A DNA stretch of 49,266 nucleotides from a bacterium (GTDB taxonomy: Bacteria; Bacteroidota; Bacteroidia; Bacteroidales; Muribaculaceae), in contig SFTJ01000035.1 of the NCBI GenBank assembly GCA_004563195.1, positions 1-49,266 on the forward strand, read 5' to 3'. The notes under the pieces were generated by a model. That model did no database searches and had not been told where the DNA came from. It saw only the letters and a list, made by a program, of their open reading frames with translations. Both the position numbers and the translations under genes were made by a program. Below, one piece after another: positions 7,640-17,100 of the stretch (position 1 is the first letter of the stretch; each line of letters begins with the position of its first letter).

Positions 7640-8338
7640 TCAAGATAAAACAAAATCATATACTTTTTTGATTGTATTACTTAATTTTGGGGCATATAAT
7701 GTATCAACATTTATTTCATTATTATTACGCAGATATATTTTTTTGTTAACCTCAATCATAATTGACTTATATAATGAATCAGATTTTGGTGTAATTGAAT
7801 TGCTATATGGATTATTGAATTTAACCTTATATCCAGCTGCAGCAAATATTGATGTAATACCCATAATAACGTTATCATCAGGCTTTGACCAATCTTCATT
7901 AAAGCCAATACAAATATCAACGTCTTTTGCGATTTCATTGTTAAAAGAATGGCAGTCAATAAGAAGTGTTGTATCAGTTAGTTCTCTTGATATTGAATCA
8001 AGGAAATCTTTTCTAAGGGCCAATAACTCTTCACATTTATTTCTATCAAGATATTTACGCTGATAACCATTTACATTGGAATATAATATTCCACGACCCT
8101 CATTCTCTAATGGATCATCCTCTAAACGCTCAACATCAACTAAGAAACGTGAATAATTAAAGATACAAGGAACTACTTCTTCTCTTTCATCATTAAATAT
8201 AAAATCAGTATGCCAATCCGTTTCTCTCATTACAGAATTCAACAAATTGGCATTATACCTCCATCCACTACCATTAGTAAACACGCCATTTATTGAAGAG
8301 TGTGGTATATTCAAGACTATTTTATTAAACTTAACCAT
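7640..8338 (-). CDS. N-formylglutamate amidohydrolase-family protein (232 aa)
   Basis: The motifs fit the N-formylglutamate amidohydrolase (FGase) family of zinc-dependent amidases: IPHSS near the N-terminus (11-15), YSRFLVDVERLEDD (about 62-75), LLIDCHSF (125-132) and IMIEVNKKIYL near the C-terminus. HSS, DCHSF and the late Glu are the expected metal/catalytic positions (family knowledge). Classical members hydrolyse N-formylglutamate in histidine degradation, but no hut genes lie here, and phage or accessory homologues may act on other amides. There is no signal peptide. The AT-rich codon use places it with the islet. It is the first islet gene on this strand; a possible co-transcript runs through 7539-7639 into gene B. 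Confidence 0.75.
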   Translation of the reverse strand: MVKFNKIVLNIPHSSINGVFTNGSGWRYNANLLNSVMRETDWHTDFIFNDEREEVVPCIFNYSRFLVDVERLEDDPLENEGRGILYSNVNGYQRKYLDRNKCEELLALRKDFLDSISRELTDTTLLIDCHSFNNEIAKDVDICIGFNEDWSKPDDNVIMGITSIFAAAGYKVKFNNPYSNSITPKSDSLYKSIMIEVNKKIYLRNNNEINVDTLYAPKLSNTIKKVYDFVLS

Positions 8339-8382
8339 AAATTATCTGTTTATCTCTATTATATAACAGTAATATACATTTA

Positions 8383-8458
8383 TTGCTATTCCCTTTCAAA
8401 TCAATAGTAAACTAAGTTATTATATTTACAAGTACCGTGCCAAACCGTTGCTATTCCC
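8383..8458. repeat. Two direct copies of an 11-bp motif at the right end of the islet
   Basis: TTGCTATTCCC occurs at 8383-8393 and again at 8448-8458, 65 bp apart, just inside the right flanking repeat. The inverted, partial form TTTGGGAAT lies just inside the left repeat. Clustered short repeats at an element edge can be protein-binding sites for recombination; this is inference. Confidence 0.4.
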
Positions 8459-8495
8459 AAATCTTTCATGCTATTACTAATTCGTTTATCTCTTA
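8459..8495. repeat. Right copy of the direct repeat, carrying a truncated cotH start
   Basis: The 37-bp copy runs from the M16 stop codon (TTA at 8493-8495) to AAATCTTTCATG at 8459-8470. On the minus strand this is M16-TAA, a 22-nt spacer, then ATGAAAGATTTG. That matches the cotH start, after which the frame diverges and stops 22 codons later. The original order was therefore probably M16 stop followed within about 25 nt by cotH. Confidence 0.75.
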
Positions 8496-9737
8496 TTGCT
8501 CTACCGAGGGCCCATAATATATGAGCGAACAGTTGTCGGGGCGCAACACATCGGCTGCCACACGATTAAAATCATCAACTGTCACTTTGTAATACGCTTC
8601 AGGGTCGAGATTGATGCGATTGGCATCGCCGAGCAATTCATATTGGCAAAGTTTATCAGCCACGGCATCATAGCCTACACTTTCATACAATTCGCGAGCA
8701 TTATATTTGTTGGCGTAGCGACGAAGCTCGTCTTCTTCCACGCCTTCGCTCACCAAGCGTTGCAATTCGGCTTCGATGCTATGCTTGGCTTCTTCGAGGT
8801 CTACTCCGTTGCGCAGTCGGGCAAAGACATTGAACAATCCAGGCTCATATCGGCCCGAAATAGTGGCATCTACATCGCTGAAAAGGTCGGTCTTGAGCAG
8901 AAGATTGCGATAGAATCGCGACGAACGCCCATTCGACAGCACATCGCTCAGCAAGTCGCAAGCAAAATAGTCGGGATTATTGATTCCACACATGTGAAAC
9001 CCGAACGAAAGCACATTTTCGGGCACTTCGCGATGCACACGCTGCACTCTTGCCTCTACTTGGCGAGGCTCTTTGGGCAGATTTCGCGGAGTGACGTTGC
9101 CTCGCTCTATGTCGCCAAACCATTTCTCGGCAAGTTCTACGGCGCGCTCGAATGTTACATTGCCCGACACGCACATCACCATATTATCTACCGAATAGTG
9201 ACGGTGAAAAAATTGGCGTATCTCATCGTTCGATGCTTCGGCTATATGGCTAATGTCCTTACCTATTACCGGCCATCGATATGGGTGCTTGGTGTATGCC
9301 AAAGCGCTCATTAAGTGTGACAAATCGCCGTATGGCTTATTGAGATATCGCTGCTTGAATTCCTCTATCACCACACTTTTCTGCACGGCTATGGCTTCAT
9401 CGCTGAGCGTGAGGTTGAGCAAGCGGTCGCTCTCGAGCCAAAAGGCGGTCTCTACATTGTGAGCGGGCAGTATTTCGTAGTAGTTGGTAACGTCGTTGCT
9501 GGTCCAGGCGTTGCTTACGCCGCCGGCGCGCTGCAGTTCGTCGTCGTATTGCGGTGCATTGAGCGAGCCTCCGAACATCAAGTGCTCAAACAGATGCGCC
9601 AAACCGGTGCGATTCTCGTCCTCGTCGCGCGAACCCACATTATAGATTAAATTCAACGCCACCATCTGAGTGGTAGCGTCGAAATGATGGAGCAATCGCA
9701 TGCCATTGCTCAATGTATGTTTTGAAAATATTATCAT
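8493..9737 (-). CDS. M16-family zinc metallopeptidase (414 aa)
   Basis: An N-terminal pitrilysin-type domain shows the inverted zinc motif HLFEH (His48, Glu51, His52) with the third ligand in VVIEEF (Glu125 or Glu126), followed by the second, inactive-type M16 domain with an R-Y pair region near the C-terminus. Length (414 aa) fits the bacterial single-chain M16B processing peptidases. No signal peptide is visible, so it is probably cytoplasmic or periplasmic by an unrecognised route. Its substrate is unknown; relatives degrade peptides or process precursors. The start codon is 13 nt after the cyclophilin stop, so the two genes are co-transcribed. Its stop codon lies in the right flanking repeat of the islet. 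Confidence 0.9.
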   Translation of the reverse strand: MIIFSKHTLSNGMRLLHHFDATTQMVALNLIYNVGSRDEDENRTGLAHLFEHLMFGGSLNAPQYDDELQRAGGVSNAWTSNDVTNYYEILPAHNVETAFWLESDRLLNLTLSDEAIAVQKSVVIEEFKQRYLNKPYGDLSHLMSALAYTKHPYRWPVIGKDISHIAEASNDEIRQFFHRHYSVDNMVMCVSGNVTFERAVELAEKWFGDIERGNVTPRNLPKEPRQVEARVQRVHREVPENVLSFGFHMCGINNPDYFACDLLSDVLSNGRSSRFYRNLLLKTDLFSDVDATISGRYEPGLFNVFARLRNGVDLEEAKHSIEAELQRLVSEGVEEDELRRYANKYNARELYESVGYDAVADKLCQYELLGDANRINLDPEAYYKVTVDDFNRVAADVLRPDNCSLIYYGPSVEQ

Positions 9738-9750
9738 TCGCGATATGTTT

Positions 9751-10632
9751 TCATTTCTTTACAATCATCTTTATTATCTTGATGTCCTCCTCGGGACGGT
9801 CGTTGCGGTCGGTCTTCGATTTCTGAATCTTATCCACCACATCCATGCCCTTGGTCACTTCGCCGAACACGGTGTAAGCGCCATCGAGGTGAGGTGTGCC
9901 GCCCACGGTCTGATAGGCTTCAAGTATTTGCGGTGTAAAGGTAAATGCGCCCTTTTCTGCCACCTTTGCTTCGGCTTCTGCCACAAGTTGGTTCTGAAGC
10001 GAATCGATGGCTGCATTATTGCCTTCACGACGCCATAGCATCACTTGGCGGCGATGCGGTGCTGCCAATTCGTTGAACTCGGCTTGCAGTTGTTTGGCTC
10101 TACGATCGCTTTCCATCTTTGCCAATTGTTCGGCGGTGAACTTCTTGCCGGTAACGATGTAGAATTGCGAACCCGATGAACGGCGTTCGGGATTCATTTG
10201 GTCGCCAAGGCGCGCTGCTGCCACTGCACCGCGCTTATGGAACAACTTAGGATACACAAATTCGGCAGGAACGGTATAGCCCGGCTCGCCCTCACCAAGC
10301 ATTTGCCCGGGTTTGGCATTCTTGGAGTCTCCGTCGCCGGTTTGCACCATAAAATCGTTTATTACGCGATGAAACAGCACTCCATCGTAGTAGCCTTCGT
10401 TAATCAATTTGATAAAATTGTCGCGATGTTGTGGTGTCTCATTATACAAAGCCACCTCTATGTCGCCCAAGCTGGTCTTTATCTCCACCTTGGTGCATGA
10501 TTTCAAATCCATTTTTGCTTCTTTTGTTTCTTTTGTTACTTTTGATTGTGAATTCTTCTCGGTGTTGGATGCTTTAGTACACCCAAATGCCATTGCGAGA
10601 ACAGCTACACCCAAAATAAATACTCGTTTCAT
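9751..10632 (-). CDS. Cyclophilin-type peptidyl-prolyl isomerase lipoprotein (293 aa)
   Basis: The start is taken at MKRVFILGV, giving a lipoprotein signal with acceptor Cys18 (AMAFGC); an in-frame Met four codons upstream is less likely. The cyclophilin domain shows VEIKTSLGDIEVALYNE (49-65), LFHRVINDFMVQTGD (86-100), SSGSQFYIV (152-160) and HLDGAYTVFGEV (248-259). A charged helical insert (about 165-240) splits the domain, as I recall for Bacteroidota homologues. It would catalyse proline cis-trans isomerisation of envelope proteins on the periplasmic side. It follows the 125-aa gene by 17 nt and precedes the M16 gene by 13 nt: one operon, possibly for envelope protein quality control. Confidence 0.9.
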   Translation of the reverse strand: MKRVFILGVAVLAMAFGCTKASNTEKNSQSKVTKETKEAKMDLKSCTKVEIKTSLGDIEVALYNETPQHRDNFIKLINEGYYDGVLFHRVINDFMVQTGDGDSKNAKPGQMLGEGEPGYTVPAEFVYPKLFHKRGAVAAARLGDQMNPERRSSGSQFYIVTGKKFTAEQLAKMESDRRAKQLQAEFNELAAPHRRQVMLWRREGNNAAIDSLQNQLVAEAEAKVAEKGAFTFTPQILEAYQTVGGTPHLDGAYTVFGEVTKGMDVVDKIQKSKTDRNDRPEEDIKIIKMIVKK

Positions 10633-10649
10633 ATTTTGTGTCATGTTTA

Positions 10650-11027
10650 TTAGATTGCTGTTGCCGGATACAACCGCTTATAGATGCGGCGGAAATTATC
10701 ATCCTCTGCGCTCAGCTCCACTGCGTGTTCCTTGTAGTCGGGGCCGTAGAGGCTTGCCACAAGGTCGCCAAGGTATTTGTGTTCGCGATCTTTATCGATT
10801 GCTGCCTTCACGAGAACATCGATGCTTGCGGCATAGTGCTCGGGGTTGATGGCGTGCAGATAGCGCGCGGTGCTCACCACAAACTGGCCATTGGTGTCGA
10901 CTTGCACTATTATATCCACCAATTCGGGTAATAGTTCGTCGATGGTATCGATATTATTAGCTATGTATTCATAGGTTGCCAAGCCGGTGGTGTCCTGGCT
11001 TAGTTGTTTTCTCAAATTTTCATCCAT
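10650..11027 (-). CDS. Conserved hypothetical protein (125 aa)
   Basis: An acidic, probably helical soluble protein (MDENLRKQLSQDTTG, then IDELLPELVDIIVQVDTNGQF, ending FRRIYKRLYPATAI). It has no signal peptide, membrane segment or known motif that I can identify. It is first in the operon with the cyclophilin and M16 genes, behind a TATATTTG -7 element. That position suggests a role linked to these envelope proteins, but nothing in the sequence gives a function. Confidence 0.7.
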   Translation of the reverse strand: MDENLRKQLSQDTTGLATYEYIANNIDTIDELLPELVDIIVQVDTNGQFVVSTARYLHAINPEHYAASIDVLVKAAIDKDREHKYLGDLVASLYGPDYKEHAVELSAEDDNFRRIYKRLYPATAI

Positions 11028-11076
11028 ATTAATAAATCGTTTATTGTTTTGCTCCTATTTGGGCACATTTCAACCA

Positions 11077-11084
11077 CAAATATA
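11077..11084 (-). promoter_or_regulatory. Probable -7 element for the 125-aa gene/cyclophilin/M16 operon
   Basis: On the minus strand this reads TATATTTG, an exact TAnnTTTG match 50 nt upstream of the start codon at 11027. No good TTTG -33 element is found at 19-20 nt, so the promoter call is tentative. Confidence 0.45.
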
Positions 11085-11156
11085 CGCATTTATGCCGAAA
11101 CTATAAGTATATCCTTCATTTTTTTGACTTGTCGTAATAGCTTTTTTTGCTATGCT

Positions 11157-11190
11157 AAAAGTCCTGTTTTCTCTTCTTGCAGGGCTTTTG
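11157..11190 (-). terminator. Possible terminator after sprA
   Basis: The arms AAAAGTCCTG (11157-11166) and CAGGGCTTTT (11180-11189) pair with one imperfect position around a 13-nt loop, directly after the sprA stop at 11194-11196. On the minus strand the hairpin is followed by a short T-run. Confidence 0.45.
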
Positions 11191-11193
11191 TTT

Positions 11194-14100
11194 TTACTTG
11201 GCAAGCTGCATATTCAGCGATATGCCGAAATTGCTGTTCGATGTGGGATATGCCGACGACGACACGAGCGGCGTGTTCACTTGGTGGTCGAGATATGCTC
11301 CTACGGTCAAACGCTTGCTCACCACATAGTTGGCTGTGAGATTGAGCGTGAACGAGCGTGCACCGCTGGTGGCTTGTGTCAGGCCGGTCTCTATTTTGCG
11401 TATCAATGCCGTGTTGTTGTTGAGCGAGCAGTCGAGATTGAGCGTCAAGTCGTTGCTTACATTGCTCTGCTTGCCTTTCAATTTGAGCACGGTGTTGAAA
11501 TTAGCTATCTTATATCCTGCACCAAACTTCAGCGACTTTTGTCCTGCCTCCACTATCTGACCTGCCGATGAGTTGAGCGACAATGTGCGGCTGTCGCGAT
11601 ACTCGGCATTGAAGGTCATGCTGTTGTGAAGGGTCACTTTCACGCCCACAAGTGGCGCAAACTTCTCGGTGATGGTTACCGATGTGATGTTGTAGGGCGA
11701 TGTTGGCAACGGATTGCCTGTGGTCACATCTTGTGTGAAGCCGAGGCCGTCGCCCACGCTCACCCAGTCGCTATAAGAGGTGTACGAACCCACCGAATAG
11801 GTGCACTGATAGGCATGATTGATTTGCACCGACTTAAACCACTTCTTGAAGATATCCAATTTGCTCAAGCCGTCGTAACTTACGCGCCAGTTTGGCAATA
11901 TGGCTTGCAATCCGGGGAACGGCGACAGATTTACCTTGCCGGCATCGGTGCCCGAATATGCTGCCACAAAGGCGGGTATGAGCACGTCGCTATTCATGCT
12001 GTTTACGTCGCCCACCTCGGTAGAGAACGGCAGATGTGCCCACTTCGATGTGGTGAGGAATCCTCGCTGTGGATACACACGACCCTCGTAGCGCGAGCGT
12101 ATGCGGTCGGCCACCACGGGTATGTTGCTCAAGAATTGGTCGAAGGCTGCACTCTGATAGCCGTTGTCCGACGAGCATCCGCGTAGTGCGGTGGCAAGTG
12201 CCATATGGGTCTTGGTATACGTTCCGGAGTAGATGGTGGTTATGTCGTCGTACATAAACATCATCTGGTCGCTTCGGTTGTCAGTGCGATTGCCGGTGAG
12301 CGTTATCTTCAAGCCGGGTATGGGCTCCAATGTGGCATCGATCGACACTTCCTTGGCGCGGGTGAAGATGGCCGGTGTAGTCTGAGTCTCATCGCACATA
12401 AGCCACCCGTGATTCTTGGCTTTCTCGATGTAGCTCTCATCGATAAAGCCGAACGCAAAGTCGAGTCCGGGCGACATAATGTCGTAGTTGCGTGTCTGAC
12501 CGAAGATGTCGCCTATCTCGGGGATAAACTGCGGCAAACTTGCCGACTGTGTATTGCGTATCTTGATATTGAAATTGCGCACCGACATCAAGCCGCGAAG
12601 TGTGTATTGTGCTATCTCGCTCCACACGCTCTTGTCTTCTTTCTGATCTTCCAGGATGGTGAATTTAAGATTTTTGTTCACCTTGGTGAGAATCTCCACA
12701 CTGTTTTCGTCTACCACGCGCGACTTCACTGCAAACGCCTGACCATTGGTGGTCTGGGCACTCACTTTCACCTTCTTGGTCTTCATATTGTGCTTGATGA
12801 TGGTGGTGGTGTCCTCCTTCAGCGTAATAGTGCGCACAAAGCGCTTTGGCTTCTTCTTGGCATTTACATTGCGCTTGTTGTTGGTGAAGCGGTCGTTGAT
12901 GTTCTTGAGATATTTGCTCTTATTGTAGAGTGTGAGCAGGTTGAATCGGCCATCGATGGTGAGTGTCGACTGGTTGGAAATGGTGTTACCCGACGACACA
13001 TCGCCAAGCACCGTGCCTCGCTCCCAATTATAGGTTGAGTTATACGATGCATTGGCATTCACAAAGTCGAGGAATGCTATCTTGTTGAACGGAGCCTTAT
13101 ACGATGCCGTGAAGGTCTGATTGTAGTTATATGGCGTACCCAAGTTGGTGATACTGCGCCACACCGAGTCGCGCCACTCGCGATATTCATCGGGGAACAG
13201 TTTCTTATTCACCTGTCCTATCGGTTCCTCGATGTGTGCCGTGGTGTTCGACTTGAACGACATATTGAGCGACTTGGTGAAATTCCATGTCACCGACAAT
13301 TGGCGATCCCAAAGGAAATTCTTGCTCACCGACACCGGCAATTCCACATCCACATCGGTCTCGTTGCGGGTCTGTTGCTCATAGTAGGAGCGGTTGATAT
13401 TGGTGATGAAGCTCAACTGCTGCGGGAACCAATTAAACTCCCATTCGCGCAAGAATTTCACATTTTTACTCTTACTCTTGGGGTTAAGGCCCTTAAACGG
13501 ACGGAACGGCTTGAAGGCAGGAGCATAGTTGTATTGGAAACTGCCTCGATAGTCGTTGGTGTTCTCATATTCGTTGTCGGGGTCTTCGTTGTGGCGCTTG
13601 TTCGACGAGTAGTTAAACACAAAGTTGGCGGGATCCCATGGCATGGGAAGTTTGCTCTTCACATCGAAGCGCAAACCTGAGATGCTGAAGCTCTCCACGC
13701 GCTTGGTGGTGACGGCAAACGACTTGATTGAGTCGCGCTGATGCTCGGTGGCACATGCTTCGAGGGCATCGTCGAGCAGTACGTCCTTGTCGAGCGGATT
13801 ATACTTGGGCGTATTCTGTTCTTCGGTTACCGAATAGTAGACGGGCGCCTTGAGATTTACTTTCTTGGGCAGGAATCGTCCCAAATCGGCTTGCACTGCC
13901 ACATTATAGCGCTGATAGTTGTCGAGATTGCGGTTGCTCAGACCTTGGTCTACCGAACCGAAGCCCACTGTCTCCTTATGGTAGCCGGCATTCACTGTGG
14001 CTATGTCGCTCATGCCCAAGGTCATGTTTGCCTTGGCTGCCCAACCGCCGTCTTGGTCGAAGTCGGTCACACGGAGTTCGTCGGCCCACACGGTGCACTC

Positions 14101-17100
14101 CTTGGTGGCGCCGGTGTTGTTGCGAACACCTATCATTATCACTTTCACATCGCTCAATGCAGGATTACCGAGCACGGTAACCTTGTTCTTGGGCTTCGAC
14201 GGGTCGTCCTCGGTGAAGCGTTCGCCATACGACACGCCGGGCACGCCTTGCAGCTTCTGCGCATTGCGGTTCTTCTTCACGGTGGTAAACACGTCGAGGT
14301 CGCAGTCGAGCATATTCGACTCGGGCCATACTGCATATTGGTCGCTGCTGCTATAGGTGCTGTAATTCGACTTCGGCGGTGTCACCGACAGCGGGATTTC
14401 ATATTCGTAGTAGTTGTTCTTAACATCCGAACCCAGGCGGATAAATGCCGACACTTCGCCATCGCGCAGCGAGGTGGCATCGTCGATGAGCGCTTCGTTG
14501 TGCAGGAACATCTGCAAACGGCGATAGATGCGCAGGTCGAGGCTGGTGTTCTTATACACGGCACGCGATGCGCCGGCGGGGAGTTGGGTCACCTTCATCG
14601 ACATCGACTGCTCGTTGAGCTGTGTGATTTGCGACTGACCGGAATCCACTATACGGGTCACGCCCGGCGGCAAAACGTAGTTCACAGGCTCGCGTCCGGC
14701 GTTCTCTTCGATGTTGACGGCTGTCACTGCCAAGTCGCCTTCGGCAGGCACATTGATGCGCTCGTCGGGGTTATAGTCGTAACTGCGCCATTCGCCCTTG
14801 AGGAGCTCGAGCGAGGCAAAACGCAGGTGGATGGGCTTTTTGAAATTGGTGAGGAACATGCGTATGAAGCGTATGGTTGAGAAATCGCTCATCGAGCCCA
14901 CCATCTTCTCATAGTCGCGTAGTGGAATGGTAAACTGATACCACTCTACATTGAGTCCTTCGCCATCGCGAGTAGCCACCTTGGTCACTTGCTTGTCGGT
15001 GATATAGTTTTTGCCCACCACAAAGTCCTCCGGGCGGATGGAAATCTTATACTGATAGTAGCGTTCATATTGGTTGAGCGTATTGTCTTGATTGATGTCC
15101 TCCACATCGGGCACGCTGCGCGCCGACTGATACATCTTGTCGTTGATGTCATCGGGCGAGAGTGAGTTGCCCTCGGTGCCGTTGTAGTGCTTATAGCGTT
15201 CGAGCACCGACAGCTTCTGCTCGTCGTAATCGTAGCCGCGATAGAAGTGATAATTGTCGCCGCCGGGGTCGTTAATCGGCGAGAACTGGTCTTGCTCCAT
15301 TTCCTCGATAGTGGATGCCGGCAAGGTCTGACGCAATTTGTTCACATATTCGCTATAGGTGGGGAAATTCTTCTCTTCTTCGGTGGAAAGTCCGTTCAGA
15401 CCCACGTCTTGCAGTTTGCGTGCTCCTTCGGCATTGTCGAAGGCATAGGTGAGCGAGGTTTTGCTCGACACCTTACCCCAAACGGTCTCCTTGACGTAGG
15501 TATTGTCGCCGTTATACGGCAAACCGTTCTCATAACTCTTTAGTCCGTCCTTGAGCACATCTTCGCTCAGTTCGCCGAGGTTGAAATAGAGGTCGCCGCC
15601 TTCTTTGTTATCGGCTTCTTCGTCGAGGAAGGGGTTGAGCATCCAGAATTGTATGTATTCGATATTCGAGAGTTCGAAATCGGTCTGGTCGAGTTTGCGC
15701 ATAATACCACCCCATCGGTTTTCGGGGTTGGCAAGCGTGCCGTCGCTATTCAATCGCTCGGCATCGAGGTTATACGGGCCACGCTCATTGGGATAGTACG
15801 ACAGATTGAGGGTCTGAAGTGTCGACGATTCGCCGTAGCTCAATTCTCTGCCGGGATATACTTCGGCATAGGTCACCTCGCGAACGTAGGGGTTCGACAA
15901 TTGCTTCAGGTCGTTCTTGATATAGCCCGGCGCAAGCGAACTGTTGCGCATGGTAAACAAGCGGTCGATGTAGTACCACGAGAGCAATGCTCTATTCTTG
16001 CCATATTCTATGTTGTTGCTCAACTGTGCCTCGGGGAACAATGGGCTCGATGTGTTGTCGTAGGGCGTTGCGCTCAAGAACCACGAATACGGTGAGCGCA
16101 AATCGATGCCCGACTGGGTCGACTCGAAGTCGTCGATATACGAGCTGCCCTTATTGGAGCCGGTTTTCTGCTGATGGGGTATCAACTGCGCAAATTCGCC
16201 TGTAAAGGCTATCGTAGAGGGCGCTGTGGCATCTACCGTAGGTATCTTGTTGAGCAAATTGGTGAGCCACATAAAACTCTTGTTATACGATAGGTTTATA
16301 CCCCATATCGTATTATTAATCAATTCGTTACCTATCGATACTTTTTCGGTTATCGCCTTCTCGCCATAGTGCATTATGGTGGCACCCATGTTGAAGTCCT
16401 TATTGAACTTGTAGTTAAGGTCGAGTCCGAGCAATGTTTTGCGCTGGGTGCTGTAGGCGGCTTGGTCCTCGAGGGTGACGCTGATGTTGGTGCCGGCATC
16501 GATGATGCTTTGGTTGATTATGGTCACCACGCCCATATTGTAGTCCACCGTATAGTCGGTGTTTTCGGTCAACGGCACGCCGCCGGCTGTCACCACCACC
16601 GATCCGCGCGACACATTCATGGCATTCAGGCGTATCTGCGAACCACTCGAGGCTTGATATTCGCCCTCGAGCACAAATTTATTCTTGTCTTGAAATTGCT
16701 GCGCCACGGTGAGCGTTGAGTCGTAAAGTTCTTGATAAACAAACTGCCGGGCTATGGCGTCGTTGCCTATCTTCTTGGCAAGGTGCGAACCGAATGGCTC
16801 TACCACGGGGAAAATCACCTTTCCGTTCGAGGTATTCACCGTGTAACCTTCTATGAAGTCAAATCGTCCATCGGGATTGGGCTGACGGTTGGCATCGAGG
16901 CGGTCGAGGTTCATCACTCGCACCAATGGTTCGCCGCTTATGGCTCCCGCAGGCAGATAGTTGAGATACGTACCGGTGGTGTCGCTCAAATACTTGACAT
17001 TGAGCTTAAAATTCGACGATTGCACTTGATACGAACCGAGCGAATAAACGTTCTTCATCGCCAAGTCCCACATTGGCAACTTGGTGGAGATGGTGGTGCC

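Larger units (their letters stand above)
5753..8495 (-). mobile_element. AT-rich islet inserted between the M16 peptidase and cotH genes
   Basis: About 2.7 kb of markedly AT-rich DNA carrying three minus-strand genes (5939-6484, 6708-7538, 7640-8338) whose codon use (AAT, ATT, TTA) is unlike the C-ending codons of the neighbours. Both flanks carry an imperfect copy of the same 37/38-bp sequence. The right copy begins at the native M16 stop codon and contains the first codons of cotH (ATGAAAGATTTG), which then run into unrelated sequence and stop after 22 codons. This is what is expected if foreign DNA entered at the cotH start and duplicated the junction. A 10-bp inverted match lies at the inner ends. 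No integrase or transposase gene is present, so the mechanism is unknown. Confidence 0.6.
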
